Below are positions 39,596 to 47,876 of a DNA stretch of 64,000 nucleotides, piece by piece. The notes beneath the pieces are model-generated. The model had not been told where the DNA came from. It searched no databases and worked only from the letters and a program-made list of their open reading frames with translations. This DNA comes from CAWFFV01 sp963814985 (lineage in GTDB: Bacteria; Chloroflexota; Ktedonobacteria; Ktedonobacterales; Ktedonobacteraceae), in the NCBI GenBank assembly GCA_963814985.1, contig CAWFFV010000025.1, positions 1 to 64,000 on the forward strand, read 5' to 3'. Position 1 is the stretch's first letter; each line of letters begins with the position of its first letter. Both the position numbers and the translations under genes were made by a program.

Positions 39596-40866
39596 AACAC
39601 GTAGTAATCACTGGGGTTGCAACCATTACACCTGCCGGTATAGGGATGGATGCCCTCTGGACACAAGTGATGACTGGTCATGCATGTACGCAGACCATCG
39701 ATCGCTTCGATGCGTCACGCTATCGTTGCCATGTGGCTGGTCAGGCTAATGCCTTTAATGCTGATGAGGTACTCTCGCCACGCCTTGTCAAGCGGACGGA
39801 TCGCCTGACTCATCTGGCTCTGGCGGCTGTCGATCAGGCTCTTGAAGATGCCCATATCACTGTCGATACTGCTGATGGTGTTCATCCGGAACGGGTGGGG
39901 GTAACAGTAGGAAATGTTTTGGGTGGTTGGGAGTTCGCTGAACGCGAGTTGCGCAAATTCTGGTTGGGAGGGGTTAGAGAGGTCAGTCCCTACCAGGCAA
40001 CGGCCTGGTTTCCAGCGGCTCCGCAAGGCAATATTTGTATTGCATTAGGTATCAAGGGGCCTGCGCGCACCTTTGTATCTGATCGGGCCAGTGGTGCCTA
40101 TGCGGTGATTCATGGTGCTGAAGTGATTCGTCGAGGTCAGGCAGACATGGTCATTGCGGGTGGTACAGAAGCACCGCTCTCTCCTTATGCCTGGCTTTGC
40201 TGCCAGACCAGCGGCTATCTGGCACGTGGTGGTAACGCACGACCTCAGGCTGCCTATCGTCCTTTTGACAAAGAACACAGTGGTACCGTGATAGGTGAAG
40301 GAAGCACTTTCCTGATCCTTGAGGAGCTGGAACACGCTCAGCAGCGTGGTGCTTCAATCTATGGGGAGCTGAATGCATGGGCAGTGAGCACCGATGGCTA
40401 TTTTCCCTACTATACCGTTGAACCCCAGGGGCGGATTCTGGCGAAGACGATAAGCCAATGTCTGCAACGTGCCAGCCTGGATGCTAAAGATATCGATGTC
40501 ATCTTTGCCGATGGCTCAGGTGTCCCGGTAGAAGATAGCACCGAAGTGTATGCCATCCAGGCGGCTTTTGCAGAGCATTGCCAGCACATAGCTGTCACGG
40601 CCCCGAAGGCTGCCATCGGGCATATGTTGGGTGCAGCAGCGCCTACTGATGTTGCCATTGCCTTACGAGCCATGGCCCGCAAAGAAATTCCACCTACGGC
40701 TAATCTTGATCACCCTGCCCATGGTTTTGACCTGGATTTTATTCAAAGCAGGTCTCGAAACGTTGCGACCTGCAATCATAGTCTGCTTATCTCACGAGGA
40801 TTAGGAGGAGTCAACACATGTTTCATTGTCAGCAACTGGCCGATGGAGCAGCCATATGCGGCATGA
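39592..40866 (+). CDS. Type II PKS chain-length factor (KS-beta)
   Basis: Ketosynthase fold (VVITGVATITPAGIGMDALW; GVTVGNVLGGWEFAERE; AIGHMLGAAAPTDVAIAL), but the nucleophile is lost: FVSDRASGAYAVIHGAE has Arg165 where KS-alpha has Cys. Actinobacterial factors mostly have Gln there. The first catalytic His is also gone: FADGSGVPVEDSTEVYA replaces NAHxTxTxxND. The subunit therefore cannot condense by itself and should set chain length as the partner of KS-alpha. 424 residues, intact, translationally coupled to KS-alpha. Confidence 0.9.
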   Translation: MKHVVITGVATITPAGIGMDALWTQVMTGHACTQTIDRFDASRYRCHVAGQANAFNADEVLSPRLVKRTDRLTHLALAAVDQALEDAHITVDTADGVHPERVGVTVGNVLGGWEFAERELRKFWLGGVREVSPYQATAWFPAAPQGNICIALGIKGPARTFVSDRASGAYAVIHGAEVIRRGQADMVIAGGTEAPLSPYAWLCCQTSGYLARGGNARPQAAYRPFDKEHSGTVIGEGSTFLILEELEHAQQRGASIYGELNAWAVSTDGYFPYYTVEPQGRILAKTISQCLQRASLDAKDIDVIFADGSGVPVEDSTEVYAIQAAFAEHCQHIAVTAPKAAIGHMLGAAAPTDVAIALRAMARKEIPPTANLDHPAHGFDLDFIQSRSRNVATCNHSLLISRGLGGVNTCFIVSNWPMEQPYAA

Positions 40867-40890
40867 TATAGCCTTACTTACGGTGCACTC

Positions 40891-41301
40891 ATGTTAGACA
40901 GTCAGACATCGCTTGCCCTTGCACCCTTAGTGCAAGCGGTAGGAGTAGATCTGGTCGATATCCCACGTTTGCAGGAGATCTGTTCTCGCTGGAGAGAGCG
41001 TATACTCATCCGGCTTTTTACTGACCTGGAACTTGCTCTCTGCCGGGGTGCTGACAGCTATCGTTGGAAGTCTTTGGCAGGACGCTTTGCAGCGAAAGAG
41101 GCCACAAAAAAGATCCTCGCGACTCATGGTGAGTCGGTAGGCTGGACTGAAATAGAAGTGCTGAATGGACAGCATGGTGAGCCTCTTTTGAAGCTTTCTG
41201 GTCGTGCGCTGTCTGCTGCTGAACGATTAGGGTACACGCGTCTACTTCTTAGCATCTCTCATGATGCTGGCATAGCAATTGCTACTGTTATCGCTACGTA
41301 A
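40891..41301 (+). CDS. acpS: AcpS-type 4'-phosphopantetheinyl transferase
   Basis: Transfers phosphopantetheine from CoA to the ACP Ser. AcpS motifs: AVGVDLVDIPRLQEI (metal Asp) and WKSLAGRFAAKEATKKIL (Glu and Lys), with a C-terminal LLLSISHDAGIAIATVIA. 136 residues, the usual size. Lies between the chain-length factor and the ACP gene, so probably dedicated to this cluster, although it could also serve fatty-acid synthesis. Intact. Confidence 0.9.
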   Translation: MLDSQTSLALAPLVQAVGVDLVDIPRLQEICSRWRERILIRLFTDLELALCRGADSYRWKSLAGRFAAKEATKKILATHGESVGWTEIEVLNGQHGEPLLKLSGRALSAAERLGYTRLLLSISHDAGIAIATVIAT

Positions 41302-41362
41302 TGGGTTCTCTATCGTGGAACGTATTTGTGCTCAGTTCTATGATAAAAAGGAGATGCGATCG

Positions 41363-41614
41363 ATGGATATCCGCGCTGAGCTCTTGCGCGTTATGGATGA
41401 TCTTCATATTGAGACAGCTAACCTCAGCGATGGGACACGCTTGAAAGAAGATCTCGATATGGATTCCACTGAATTAGTGGAGATGGCAGTGATGCTTGAA
41501 AAAAGTCTCTTAGTTTCGATTGATGATGCGGTTTTCGCAAAGCTACGGACATTTGGAGATGTGGAACAGTTTATACAATCACGCTTGAGCGTCATGGTTG
41601 CAGAGAAGGAGTAA
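41363..41614 (+). CDS. Acyl carrier protein of the type II PKS
   Basis: MDIRAELLRVMDDLHIETAN begins an 83-residue ACP. The phosphopantetheine site is KEDLDMDSTELVEMAVML with the acceptor Ser in DMDST (family DSLD/DSLE, here DSTE). AAAAGGAG at 41346-41353 is well spaced for ATG 41363 and too close for ATG 41354. Small, acidic, between AcpS and the cyclase. Carries the growing chain. Confidence 0.9.
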   Translation: MDIRAELLRVMDDLHIETANLSDGTRLKEDLDMDSTELVEMAVMLEKSLLVSIDDAVFAKLRTFGDVEQFIQSRLSVMVAEKE

Positions 41615-41621
41615 TTACACC

Positions 41622-42068
41622 ATGCCACATATACAACATAGCATTACTATTAACCAGGACCCACAAAAGGTTTTCAATATTACAAATGATATTCAGCGCT
41701 GGCCTCATCTCTTCAACGAGTACAACGCTGCCAAAATTCTGACGTGCGAGGAGGCTGGACGCTTTACAAAACTGATCTTCCAACTGACTAACGCAGAAGG
41801 GAGTTCCTGGCGTTCCTGGCGTTTACTCGACCATCAGGAGCGCCTGGCAATTGCCTCGCGTGAAGATCCGCTCTTTCCATTCCAGTACATGTACCTGAAG
41901 TGGATGTATACACCAGTATCTGAAGGTACACTGATGACATGGGTTCAAGACTTTGAAGTGGATCCAGGGTTTAATGTTCCACTTCCAACTGTACTTGAGC
42001 GCATGAAAGCACACACCCTGGAAAATCAACAGCGTATTAAAGAACTGATAGAAGCCGGGCAGGCTTGA
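41622..42068 (+). CDS. Polyketide aromatase/cyclase (SRPBCC/START-type, single domain)
   Basis: MPHIQHSITINQDPQKVFNI starts with AAGGAG eleven bases upstream. The pattern of a first strand, V..ITNDIQRWPHLFNEY, EEAGRFTKLIF, and GTLMTWVQDFEV is that of polyketide cyclase/dehydrase proteins such as TcmN or the ARO/CYC subunits. These guide the first ring closure of aromatic polyketides. 148 residues, one domain. Intact. Confidence 0.85.
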   Translation: MPHIQHSITINQDPQKVFNITNDIQRWPHLFNEYNAAKILTCEEAGRFTKLIFQLTNAEGSSWRSWRLLDHQERLAIASREDPLFPFQYMYLKWMYTPVSEGTLMTWVQDFEVDPGFNVPLPTVLERMKAHTLENQQRIKELIEAGQA

Positions 42069-42212
42069 GGGTAGCTGGTAAGAGATTGTATAGAGGAACA
42101 GTATACCTGAAAGGCCTGGACACACCCTAAACATGTTATTTCCTATTTCAGAGGGTTTGCTCATTTCCAGGGTCTTTACAGATTGCCGCTATCCTCTCAA
42201 CATTGTATGCTT

Positions 42213-42255
42213 CCTGGCTTGTAGGGGCGCGGTTCACAAGCCCCTACAAGCCAGG
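42213..42255. repeat. 15-bp-arm inverted repeat (hairpin)
   Basis: CCTGGCTTGTAGGGG and CCCCTACAAGCCAGG are perfect arms around a 13-base loop. Between the cyclase and accD genes, same strand. There is no T run after it, so a terminator role is uncertain. It lacks the ends of the larger palindromic family. Confidence 0.75.
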
Positions 42256-42415
42256 CTTCCCTCCTATGATGGTTGGCTTGCTCTGATAGTAAGATTGGTA
42301 TCTCTCTTTGACTTTATCTAAGAGATGCCTCTCAAGGACAGGTTGCCATGCTAACTGATCCATTAGTAAATAAAGGTGAGAGATTTGATAAAACCTGGAG
42401 TGAGGGGAGTGAGTT

Positions 42416-43379
42416 ATGCTTGATGTTAGATTGTCCAATATACATGCCGAGCAGATAAAAGAGAGAGACATCGACAGCCAGTTTGCATTAACGCAAAGCC
42501 CCGTGATTCCCAATGACATCTGGGTCAAGTGTGCAGGCTGTAGAGGAACTGCTCTATTGGCGCACACTCGATAAGCACCAGAAGGTTTGTGAGAGATGTG
42601 GCTATCACTTCCGGCTGAGAGCATCTGAGCGTCTTCGCTACGTCCTGGATGAGGGAAGCTTCTGCGAGCTATCTGCCAATTTGAAAACGGCCGATCCTCT
42701 CAAGTTCGTGAATAACAACGAAACATACTCAGCCAAAGCCAGCCAGACCAGGAAAAAAACTGGCCTGAACGAAGCCCTGATCACGGGTCTGGGTACAATT
42801 GAGGGATGGCCATTGGCACTTGCAGTAACAGATTTCTCCTTCTTAGGAGCCAGTATGGGTTCTGTCTTCGGTGAGAAACTCGTACGTCTGATTGATCGGG
42901 CCGTTGAACTGAGTCTACCACTTCTCACTATCTCATGTAGTGGTGGAGCTCGTATGCACGAAGGAATTTTTTCTTTGATGCAGATGCCTAAAACCATTGC
43001 GGCTCTGGGAGATATGGGACGAGCAGGCCTGCCCCACATTTCACTTCTCACTGATCCTTGCTACGGCGGCGTCACAGCCAGTTATGCTAGCGTAGCCGAC
43101 ATTATTTTGGCCGAACCAGGAGCGCTTATTGGTTTTGCGGGCCCGCGAGTCATAGAACAGGTCACCCAGCAGAAACTCCCACCAGGATTCCAAACAGCCG
43201 AGTTCTTATTAGAACACGGCATGATTAATTCCTTAGTGCCTCGTAGTGAATTACGCAAGACAGTGTGTGGTATCCTCGATTTTTTCAGTTTCTGTAGTCG
43301 TCGCAGCATCCTGACACGGATCGAAGAGAGAGAAAACCTGATACCACTCTCCGCGCGTTCTGATGGGGGACAATTTTAG
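42416..43379 (+). pseudogene. accD: Acetyl-CoA carboxylase carboxyltransferase beta subunit, one frameshift
   Basis: Supplies malonyl-CoA with AccA. ATG 42416 (with GGGGAG upstream) reads to IPNDIWVKCAGC at about 42535, the first two Cys of the AccD zinc finger. The frame then changes at about 42540 to ELLYWRTLDKHQKVCERCGYHFRLRA, with the other two Cys, and stays open to 43379. Core motifs: FLGASMGSVFGEKLVRLID, ISCSGGARMHEGIFSLMQM, GGVTASYASVADIILAEPGA and GFAGPRVIEQVT. About 320 residues when joined. One shift in a conserved gene suggests a sequencing indel, though a decayed second copy is possible. Confidence 0.9.
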
Positions 43380-43445
43380 CAGAACGACACCTGAAATGTT
43401 AGATGGTCTTGCGCCAGGAACGAAAAAGCAAGGAAGGAGAAAGAT

Positions 43446-44273
43446 GTGAGTGGCGATTCGTCGTTTTCATGGAAGAAAGTGCAGATAGCGCGGCATCCTG
43501 AGCGACCTCATACGCTTGACTATGTTAAAGCCCTGTGCCCATCGTTTCTGGAGCTTCATGGGGATCGTTGCTTTGGCGACGATGAAGCCTTGATTGGTGG
43601 CCTTGCTCAGTTTGCTGGTCGCAGTGTTCTTGTGCTGGGTCATCAAAAAGGGCGTGGCACGCGAGAGAATATCAAACGGCGCTTTGGTATGCCGCAGGCA
43701 GAAGGGTATCGCAAGGCGCTTCGCTTAATGCAACAGGCAGAAAAATTCCACATGCCGCTTCTCTCTTTCATCGATACACCTGGAGCATATCCTGGCCTGG
43801 AAGGCGAAGAGCGTGGCCAGGCTATAGCAATTGCCGAGTGTATGATGACGATGGTAGAGTTGCAAACACTGAGCATTGCCATCATTATTGGCGAAGGTGG
43901 TAGTGGTGGTGCCCTGGCTATAGGTGTTGCTGATAGAGTCCTGATGATGGAGAATGCTATTTACTCCGTAGCTTCGCCGGAGGCCAGCGCTTCCATCCTC
44001 TGGCGTGATGCGGCCCTGGCCCCTCAAGCAGCCGAGGCAATGAAGATCACGGCCAGAGATCTTCTGGCTTTCGGAATTATAGATGAGGTTGTGCCAGAAC
44101 CGATGAACGGCGCTCACACCGATTCTCATGCAACTCTGGCCGAAGTTCGAACTACTCTTGTTCGTCATCTAGAAGAACTGGAAGCTCTTCTGGAGAACAA
44201 TCCCAGGAAATGGGAGACACTGCTGCAAGCTCGCCATCGTAAATTCAGGAAGATGGGTATCTGGCAGCAGTGA
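43446..44273 (+). CDS. accA: Acetyl-CoA carboxylase carboxyltransferase alpha subunit
   Basis: GTG start behind AAGGAG. Motifs: WKKVQIARHPERPHTLDYV, LHGDRCFGDDEALIGGLA, GHQKGRGTRENIKRRFGMP, SFIDTPGAYPGLEGEERGQA and IIGEGGSGGALAIGVADRVL. 275 residues; lacks only the N-terminal helices seen in some longer AccA proteins. Together with AccD it forms the carboxyltransferase. AccB and AccC are not in the window and must come from elsewhere. Position at the end of the PKS operon suggests a malonyl-CoA supply for the polyketide. Confidence 0.92.
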   Translation: MSGDSSFSWKKVQIARHPERPHTLDYVKALCPSFLELHGDRCFGDDEALIGGLAQFAGRSVLVLGHQKGRGTRENIKRRFGMPQAEGYRKALRLMQQAEKFHMPLLSFIDTPGAYPGLEGEERGQAIAIAECMMTMVELQTLSIAIIIGEGGSGGALAIGVADRVLMMENAIYSVASPEASASILWRDAALAPQAAEAMKITARDLLAFGIIDEVVPEPMNGAHTDSHATLAEVRTTLVRHLEELEALLENNPRKWETLLQARHRKFRKMGIWQQ

Positions 44274-44283
44274 GGATAGCCAT

Positions 44284-44871
44284 CTATGGTCGTTCGATCA
44301 TCTCTGGATGTTGCGAAATGTTGCCGTGAGTTTGCTGCGCTCGCCAGATGGGGAGTGCGCATACAAGCCCGAGAATGATGGCGACTCCAATGATGATAAT
44401 GGCTTCAACAAGCGCCGGTTTGCTGGTCATGAGGAGGAGAATCCCTAACGCAATGGCAATAAAGATGTAGACCAGCGTCCATAAGACGGGGTCAAGCGTC
44501 TGCAAACGGAGCGACCTGGGCACGAAACCGCCAGGTGCTGTCCAGGCCGCATTGCGGAGAGCTTCGATGCGTGGTCCAATGCCTGCCGGGCCAAGTACAA
44601 AAATTACCAGCACAGAGGCCAGGGCCACATCTGCCCAGGCGGTTTGCCAATGCCATACCGTTATTACCATGTAGATACCTGGAATGAGGACCACAAGAGC
44701 CGCGACAGGGATGAACTTGCCTATACTACGTGCCAAACCTGCCCATTCACGGAATTGTTCTACGGTTCTTGCCCGGCGCATCCCAAATAGACCAGCGAAG
44801 ATGATGCTAATTCCAACGAAGAGACCAATAGCACCCAGTACATGAGTAAAAAGTGCGATTTTATACAGCAT
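44284..44871 (-). CDS. DUF2269-type integral membrane protein
   Basis: About five membrane helices in 195 residues: LYKIALFTHVLGAIGLFVGI, ISIIFAGLF, FIPVAALVVLIPGIYMVI, VALASVLVIFVLGPAGIG, LVYIFIAIALGILLLM and AIIIIGVAIILGLVCALPI. The N-terminal LFTHVLGAIG with its His is typical of DUF2269/CopD-like small membrane proteins. Function unknown. Convergent with the PKS operon, so probably outside it. Confidence 0.75.
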   Translation of the reverse strand: MLYKIALFTHVLGAIGLFVGISIIFAGLFGMRRARTVEQFREWAGLARSIGKFIPVAALVVLIPGIYMVITVWHWQTAWADVALASVLVIFVLGPAGIGPRIEALRNAAWTAPGGFVPRSLRLQTLDPVLWTLVYIFIAIALGILLLMTSKPALVEAIIIIGVAIILGLVCALPIWRAQQTHGNISQHPEMIERP

Positions 44872-45004
44872 TTCGATGTTTCCTCCTTCAGATCAAAGCT
44901 TTATTCCCTCTTTAGTCAGCCAGGGAACTCACTTGTATCTGCTTAGACAATTCTACAGCACTATCAACGTTGGTGATGACATATCACACAGAGTCTGCAA
45001 ATCT

Positions 45005-45095
45005 TAGAACAAGCGAGCAGCTCTCTTTGCAATTGTAGATGGTCTGTAGCTTTGTTTTCGATAGGCAGCTATCACGATCTCAGGAGGATTGGTGC
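45005..45095. repeat. Dispersed ~80-bp repeat (family C), copy 3
   Basis: TTTGCAATTGTAGATGGTCT, TTTTCGATAGGCAGCTATCA and CGATCTCAGG match the copies at 34627-34722 (same orientation) and 36495-36590 (reverse). Lies 15 bases from a palindrome-core element. Confidence 0.7.
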
Positions 45096-45110
45096 CTATC
45101 CCATTCTTTA

Positions 45111-45266
45111 GGTAACTATTCAGATCTCCTTTTTCCTGATTCCTCAGCGCCGAAGGCGCTTCGCAGGTTGTTTTATGTGGGTTGCGGTGTTTGCGCCGCA
45201 AACACCGCAACCCACATAAAACAAGAGCGAGCCACCGCCGGTGGCGAGGGAACCTGAATAGTTACC
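45111..45266. repeat. Palindrome-core intergenic element, copy 2
   Basis: The left end GGTAACTATTCAG and right end CTGAATAGTTACC are exact inverted repeats. Inside: CAGCGCCGAAGGCGCTTCG, then the core at 45170-45222 (26-base perfect arms, one central C), then GCGAGCCACCGCCGGTGGCG. Complete 156-bp copy and the best reference for the family. Between two minus-strand genes. Confidence 0.9.
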
Positions 45267-45274
45267 GGGATGAC

Positions 45275-45922
45275 TTATGAGGAGCTTGCAAATACTTGCT
45301 TCATATAAAGAATAGTTTGTAAGCGATCCCTCGTTCCGAGTTTCTCATAAATATGACTCAAGTGGTTCCGAACCGTTTTGGGGCTGATAAAGAGAAATTT
45401 GGCAATTTCGCCTGTTGTTCGGCCCTCAGCAACTAAGAAAAGAATCTCTCGCTCTTTAGAGGTAAGATATTGCATTGGCTCCGTACCCAGTGTGCCTTTC
45501 TGGGAAACGGCGTGGAGAATATGGCGTGCTGCAAATGGTGGGATCACAGCTCCTTCTTTGTAAACGGTACGCACCGCTACAACCAGTTCTTGTGGACTGA
45601 TGGCTTTACTGAGATATCCTTTGGCACCAACCCGGAAAGCGTCACTAATATACATGCTACCATGACAGGAGGTCAAAATAACAACCCGTACCTCAGGATA
45701 ATCCCGAGCAATGACCTTGCATGTCTCAAGACCTCCCAGCCGTGGCATGTGAATTTCCATTAAGACAATGTCTGGTATCTGGCTCCTCAAATGAGTTAAG
45801 GCTATGATACCATCCTGAGCGGTTGCTATCACTGTGAACTCGGAGTAGTGTTCCAGAACTCGTTTAATTCCCTCCATAACAAGTTGGTGTCCATCCACAA
45901 GCATGACTTTAATGACAGACAT
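45275..45922 (-). CDS. LuxR/NarL-family response regulator with degenerate receiver
   Basis: The receiver domain (VMLVDGHQLVMEGIKRVLEH) is followed by a complete LuxR helix-turn-helix (LTSKEREILFLVAEGRTTGE, FISPKTVRNHLSHIYEKL). In the receiver the phosphoacceptor Asp is replaced by Glu56 (IVLMEIHMP), and the second acidic-pocket residue by Gly11 (VDGH for DDH). Thr of ILTS and Lys of YLSK remain. Glu can mimic phospho-Asp, so the protein may be constitutively active or signal-independent. 215 residues, intact, no kinase gene alongside. Its position next to the PKS cluster makes it a candidate cluster regulator. Confidence 0.88.
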   Translation of the reverse strand: MSVIKVMLVDGHQLVMEGIKRVLEHYSEFTVIATAQDGIIALTHLRSQIPDIVLMEIHMPRLGGLETCKVIARDYPEVRVVILTSCHGSMYISDAFRVGAKGYLSKAISPQELVVAVRTVYKEGAVIPPFAARHILHAVSQKGTLGTEPMQYLTSKEREILFLVAEGRTTGEIAKFLFISPKTVRNHLSHIYEKLGTRDRLQTILYMKQVFASSS

Positions 45923-46422
45923 ATAACCCCCTCCTTGTTGATACGAAACATGTTTCTTCCCCCATTGAAGTTGTCAGTGTCGACATCAGCAAGGATGCTG
46001 CCCCGTTCAACAATGGCAAAAATATTGCCATTCGATGGTGAACGGAGGCACAGGCCCTTCTCTCCATTCCTTGCTTGAAGCAGTCGTGAGAGGAAAGAGG
46101 TGCAGTCAGCTTTTGATACCATATACTACTATCCCCTTGGCCCTTGTGAGTGAAGGCCTCTATGAGTACAGGCAAGCTACTATTCTATCCACGTTGCTCT
46201 CGTGCAAACCGTCTCAGGTGACTAGAATTCCTCTTTTGAGTGCAGGAATATTTATACAGGGCCATGCTATTCGCTTTTAAGCAATTCAAAGCTGTATTTG
46301 TCTTTAAAATAGTCAAAAAGGTACTCAAGTGCATAAATAGCGGCACTTGAACATTGGAATATTCAACCTGATCCGGTGTACAGTTTCAATCAAAGCAAAT
46401 CTATTTCAGGAGATGAGATACT
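45923..46422. promoter_or_regulatory. Divergent intergenic region, regulator/radical SAM
   Basis: 500 bases between divergent genes. No recognisable coding sequence: short open frames on the minus strand match nothing I know. The last 16 bases hold AGGAGATGAG, the ribosome site of the radical SAM gene. It probably contains two promoters. Confidence 0.35.
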
Positions 46423-47859
46423 ATGAAAGTCAAAATGATTCTACCTGCTTTGACAGAGGCAACAAGCCCTTTCTTCCGACCCATCAAATACTCTCTCTTT
46501 CCACCGCTTGGACTGGCAACACTTGCAGCATATCTAGATGAAAATGATGAGGTCGTTATCCAGGATGAACACGTTGAGAAGCTTTCTCTCAACGATGATC
46601 CTGATCTTGTCGTTATTCAGGTGTATATCACATCGGCTTACCGGGCCTATCAATTAGCTGATCACTATCGGACAAAAGGCGCACACGTAGCATTGGGTGG
46701 ATTACATGTCACCTCTCTACCAGATGAAGCAGCGCAACACGCTGATACCATTTTCCTCGGTCCTGGCGAGGATATCTGGCCCGCTTTCCTCACAGATTAT
46801 CGTTCGGGGCAACCAGGCAAGGTCTATCGATCCACCATACGCACACTTCAGGCCATTCCACCTATACGCCGCGACCTCATTAAGCGCCATCTTTACCTGG
46901 TACCGAACTCGATTGTTGTCTCACGTGGCTGCCCCCACGTTTGCGATTTTTGCTACAAAGAGGCATTCTACAAAGGTGGAAAAAGTTTCTATACGCAGAC
47001 AGTTGATGCCGCGCTGGCTGAGATTGACCGCTTGCCGGGTCGCCACATCTACTTTCTAGACGACCATCTCTTTGGCAATGCACGCTTTGCGTCAGCGCTT
47101 TTTGAAGGTATGAAAGGCATGGGACGTTTATGGCAGGCAGCAGGAACGGTTCAATCGGTACTCAAACCGGGGTTACTGGAGATGGCCGTCGAAGCTGGCT
47201 TGCGCAGTCTGTTTGTTGGCTTTGAGACACTCAATCCGGACAGCCTCCTGGAACAACACAAACATCAGAACCTCAATCGTGATTATAATGCTGCCATTCG
47301 CCGCCTGCATAACCTGGGTGTGATGGTCAATGGCAGTTTCGTTTTTGGCATGGATCACGATGACGAGACGGTCTTCGAGCGCACCGTTTCCTGGGCCATT
47401 GAGCAAGGAATAGAGACGGCGACCTTCCACATTATGACACCCTATCCCGACACGGCGCTTTACCAGCGCATGGAAGCTCAAGGCCGTATCACTACTTATG
47501 ATTGGAACTTGTATGATACGCGTCATGTCGTCTATCAACCGACAAAGATGGCTCCTGATGCGCTGGAAGCAGGGTACTGGCGTGCTTATCGTGATTTCTA
47601 CCTCTGGGGATCAATCCTAAAAAGCTCATCCACTAAAGAAACACTGCAAGGCCAACTACGTCATATCGCTTACGCTGGCGGTTGGAAGAAGTTTGAGCCG
47701 CTGTGGGACTGGGTCATTCGCATACAGCGTGTTACTCATCTACTACCGCTGCTCGAAACAATATTAGCCGGTTTTGGTCAGCATGCATCTCGAAAACAGA
47801 ATGGGATGTATCTCACGACAAAACAAACAGCACACTCATTAGAGCGTAGCACTCCATAG
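46423..47859 (+). CDS. Radical SAM enzyme with B12-binding-like N-terminal domain
   Basis: N-terminal cobalamin-binding-like Rossmann region: FPPLGLATLAAYLDENDEVV, VALGGLHVTSLPDEAAQHAD, FLGPGEDIWPAFL. This is followed by the radical SAM cluster motif SRGCPHVCDFCYKEAFY (CxxxCxxC near residue 172) and the barrel strands HIYFLDDHLFGN, GLRSLFVGFETLNPDSL and VNGSFVFGMDHDDETVF. 478 residues. The same architecture is found in methyltransferases and in enzymes acting on lipids, hopanoids, tetrapyrroles and natural products. The B12 His is not evident, so the substrate and even B12 use are open. Intact. Confidence 0.85.
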   Translation: MKVKMILPALTEATSPFFRPIKYSLFPPLGLATLAAYLDENDEVVIQDEHVEKLSLNDDPDLVVIQVYITSAYRAYQLADHYRTKGAHVALGGLHVTSLPDEAAQHADTIFLGPGEDIWPAFLTDYRSGQPGKVYRSTIRTLQAIPPIRRDLIKRHLYLVPNSIVVSRGCPHVCDFCYKEAFYKGGKSFYTQTVDAALAEIDRLPGRHIYFLDDHLFGNARFASALFEGMKGMGRLWQAAGTVQSVLKPGLLEMAVEAGLRSLFVGFETLNPDSLLEQHKHQNLNRDYNAAIRRLHNLGVMVNGSFVFGMDHDDETVFERTVSWAIEQGIETATFHIMTPYPDTALYQRMEAQGRITTYDWNLYDTRHVVYQPTKMAPDALEAGYWRAYRDFYLWGSILKSSSTKETLQGQLRHIAYAGGWKKFEPLWDWVIRIQRVTHLLPLLETILAGFGQHASRKQNGMYLTTKQTAHSLERSTP

Positions 47860-47876
47860 CTAAATTGTACCTGTTG

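Noticed and set aside
45829..46175. Small minus-strand frames upstream of the LuxR regulator as a histidine kinase remnant
   Set aside because: No H-box, N-box or G-box pattern; sequence matches nothing recognisable.
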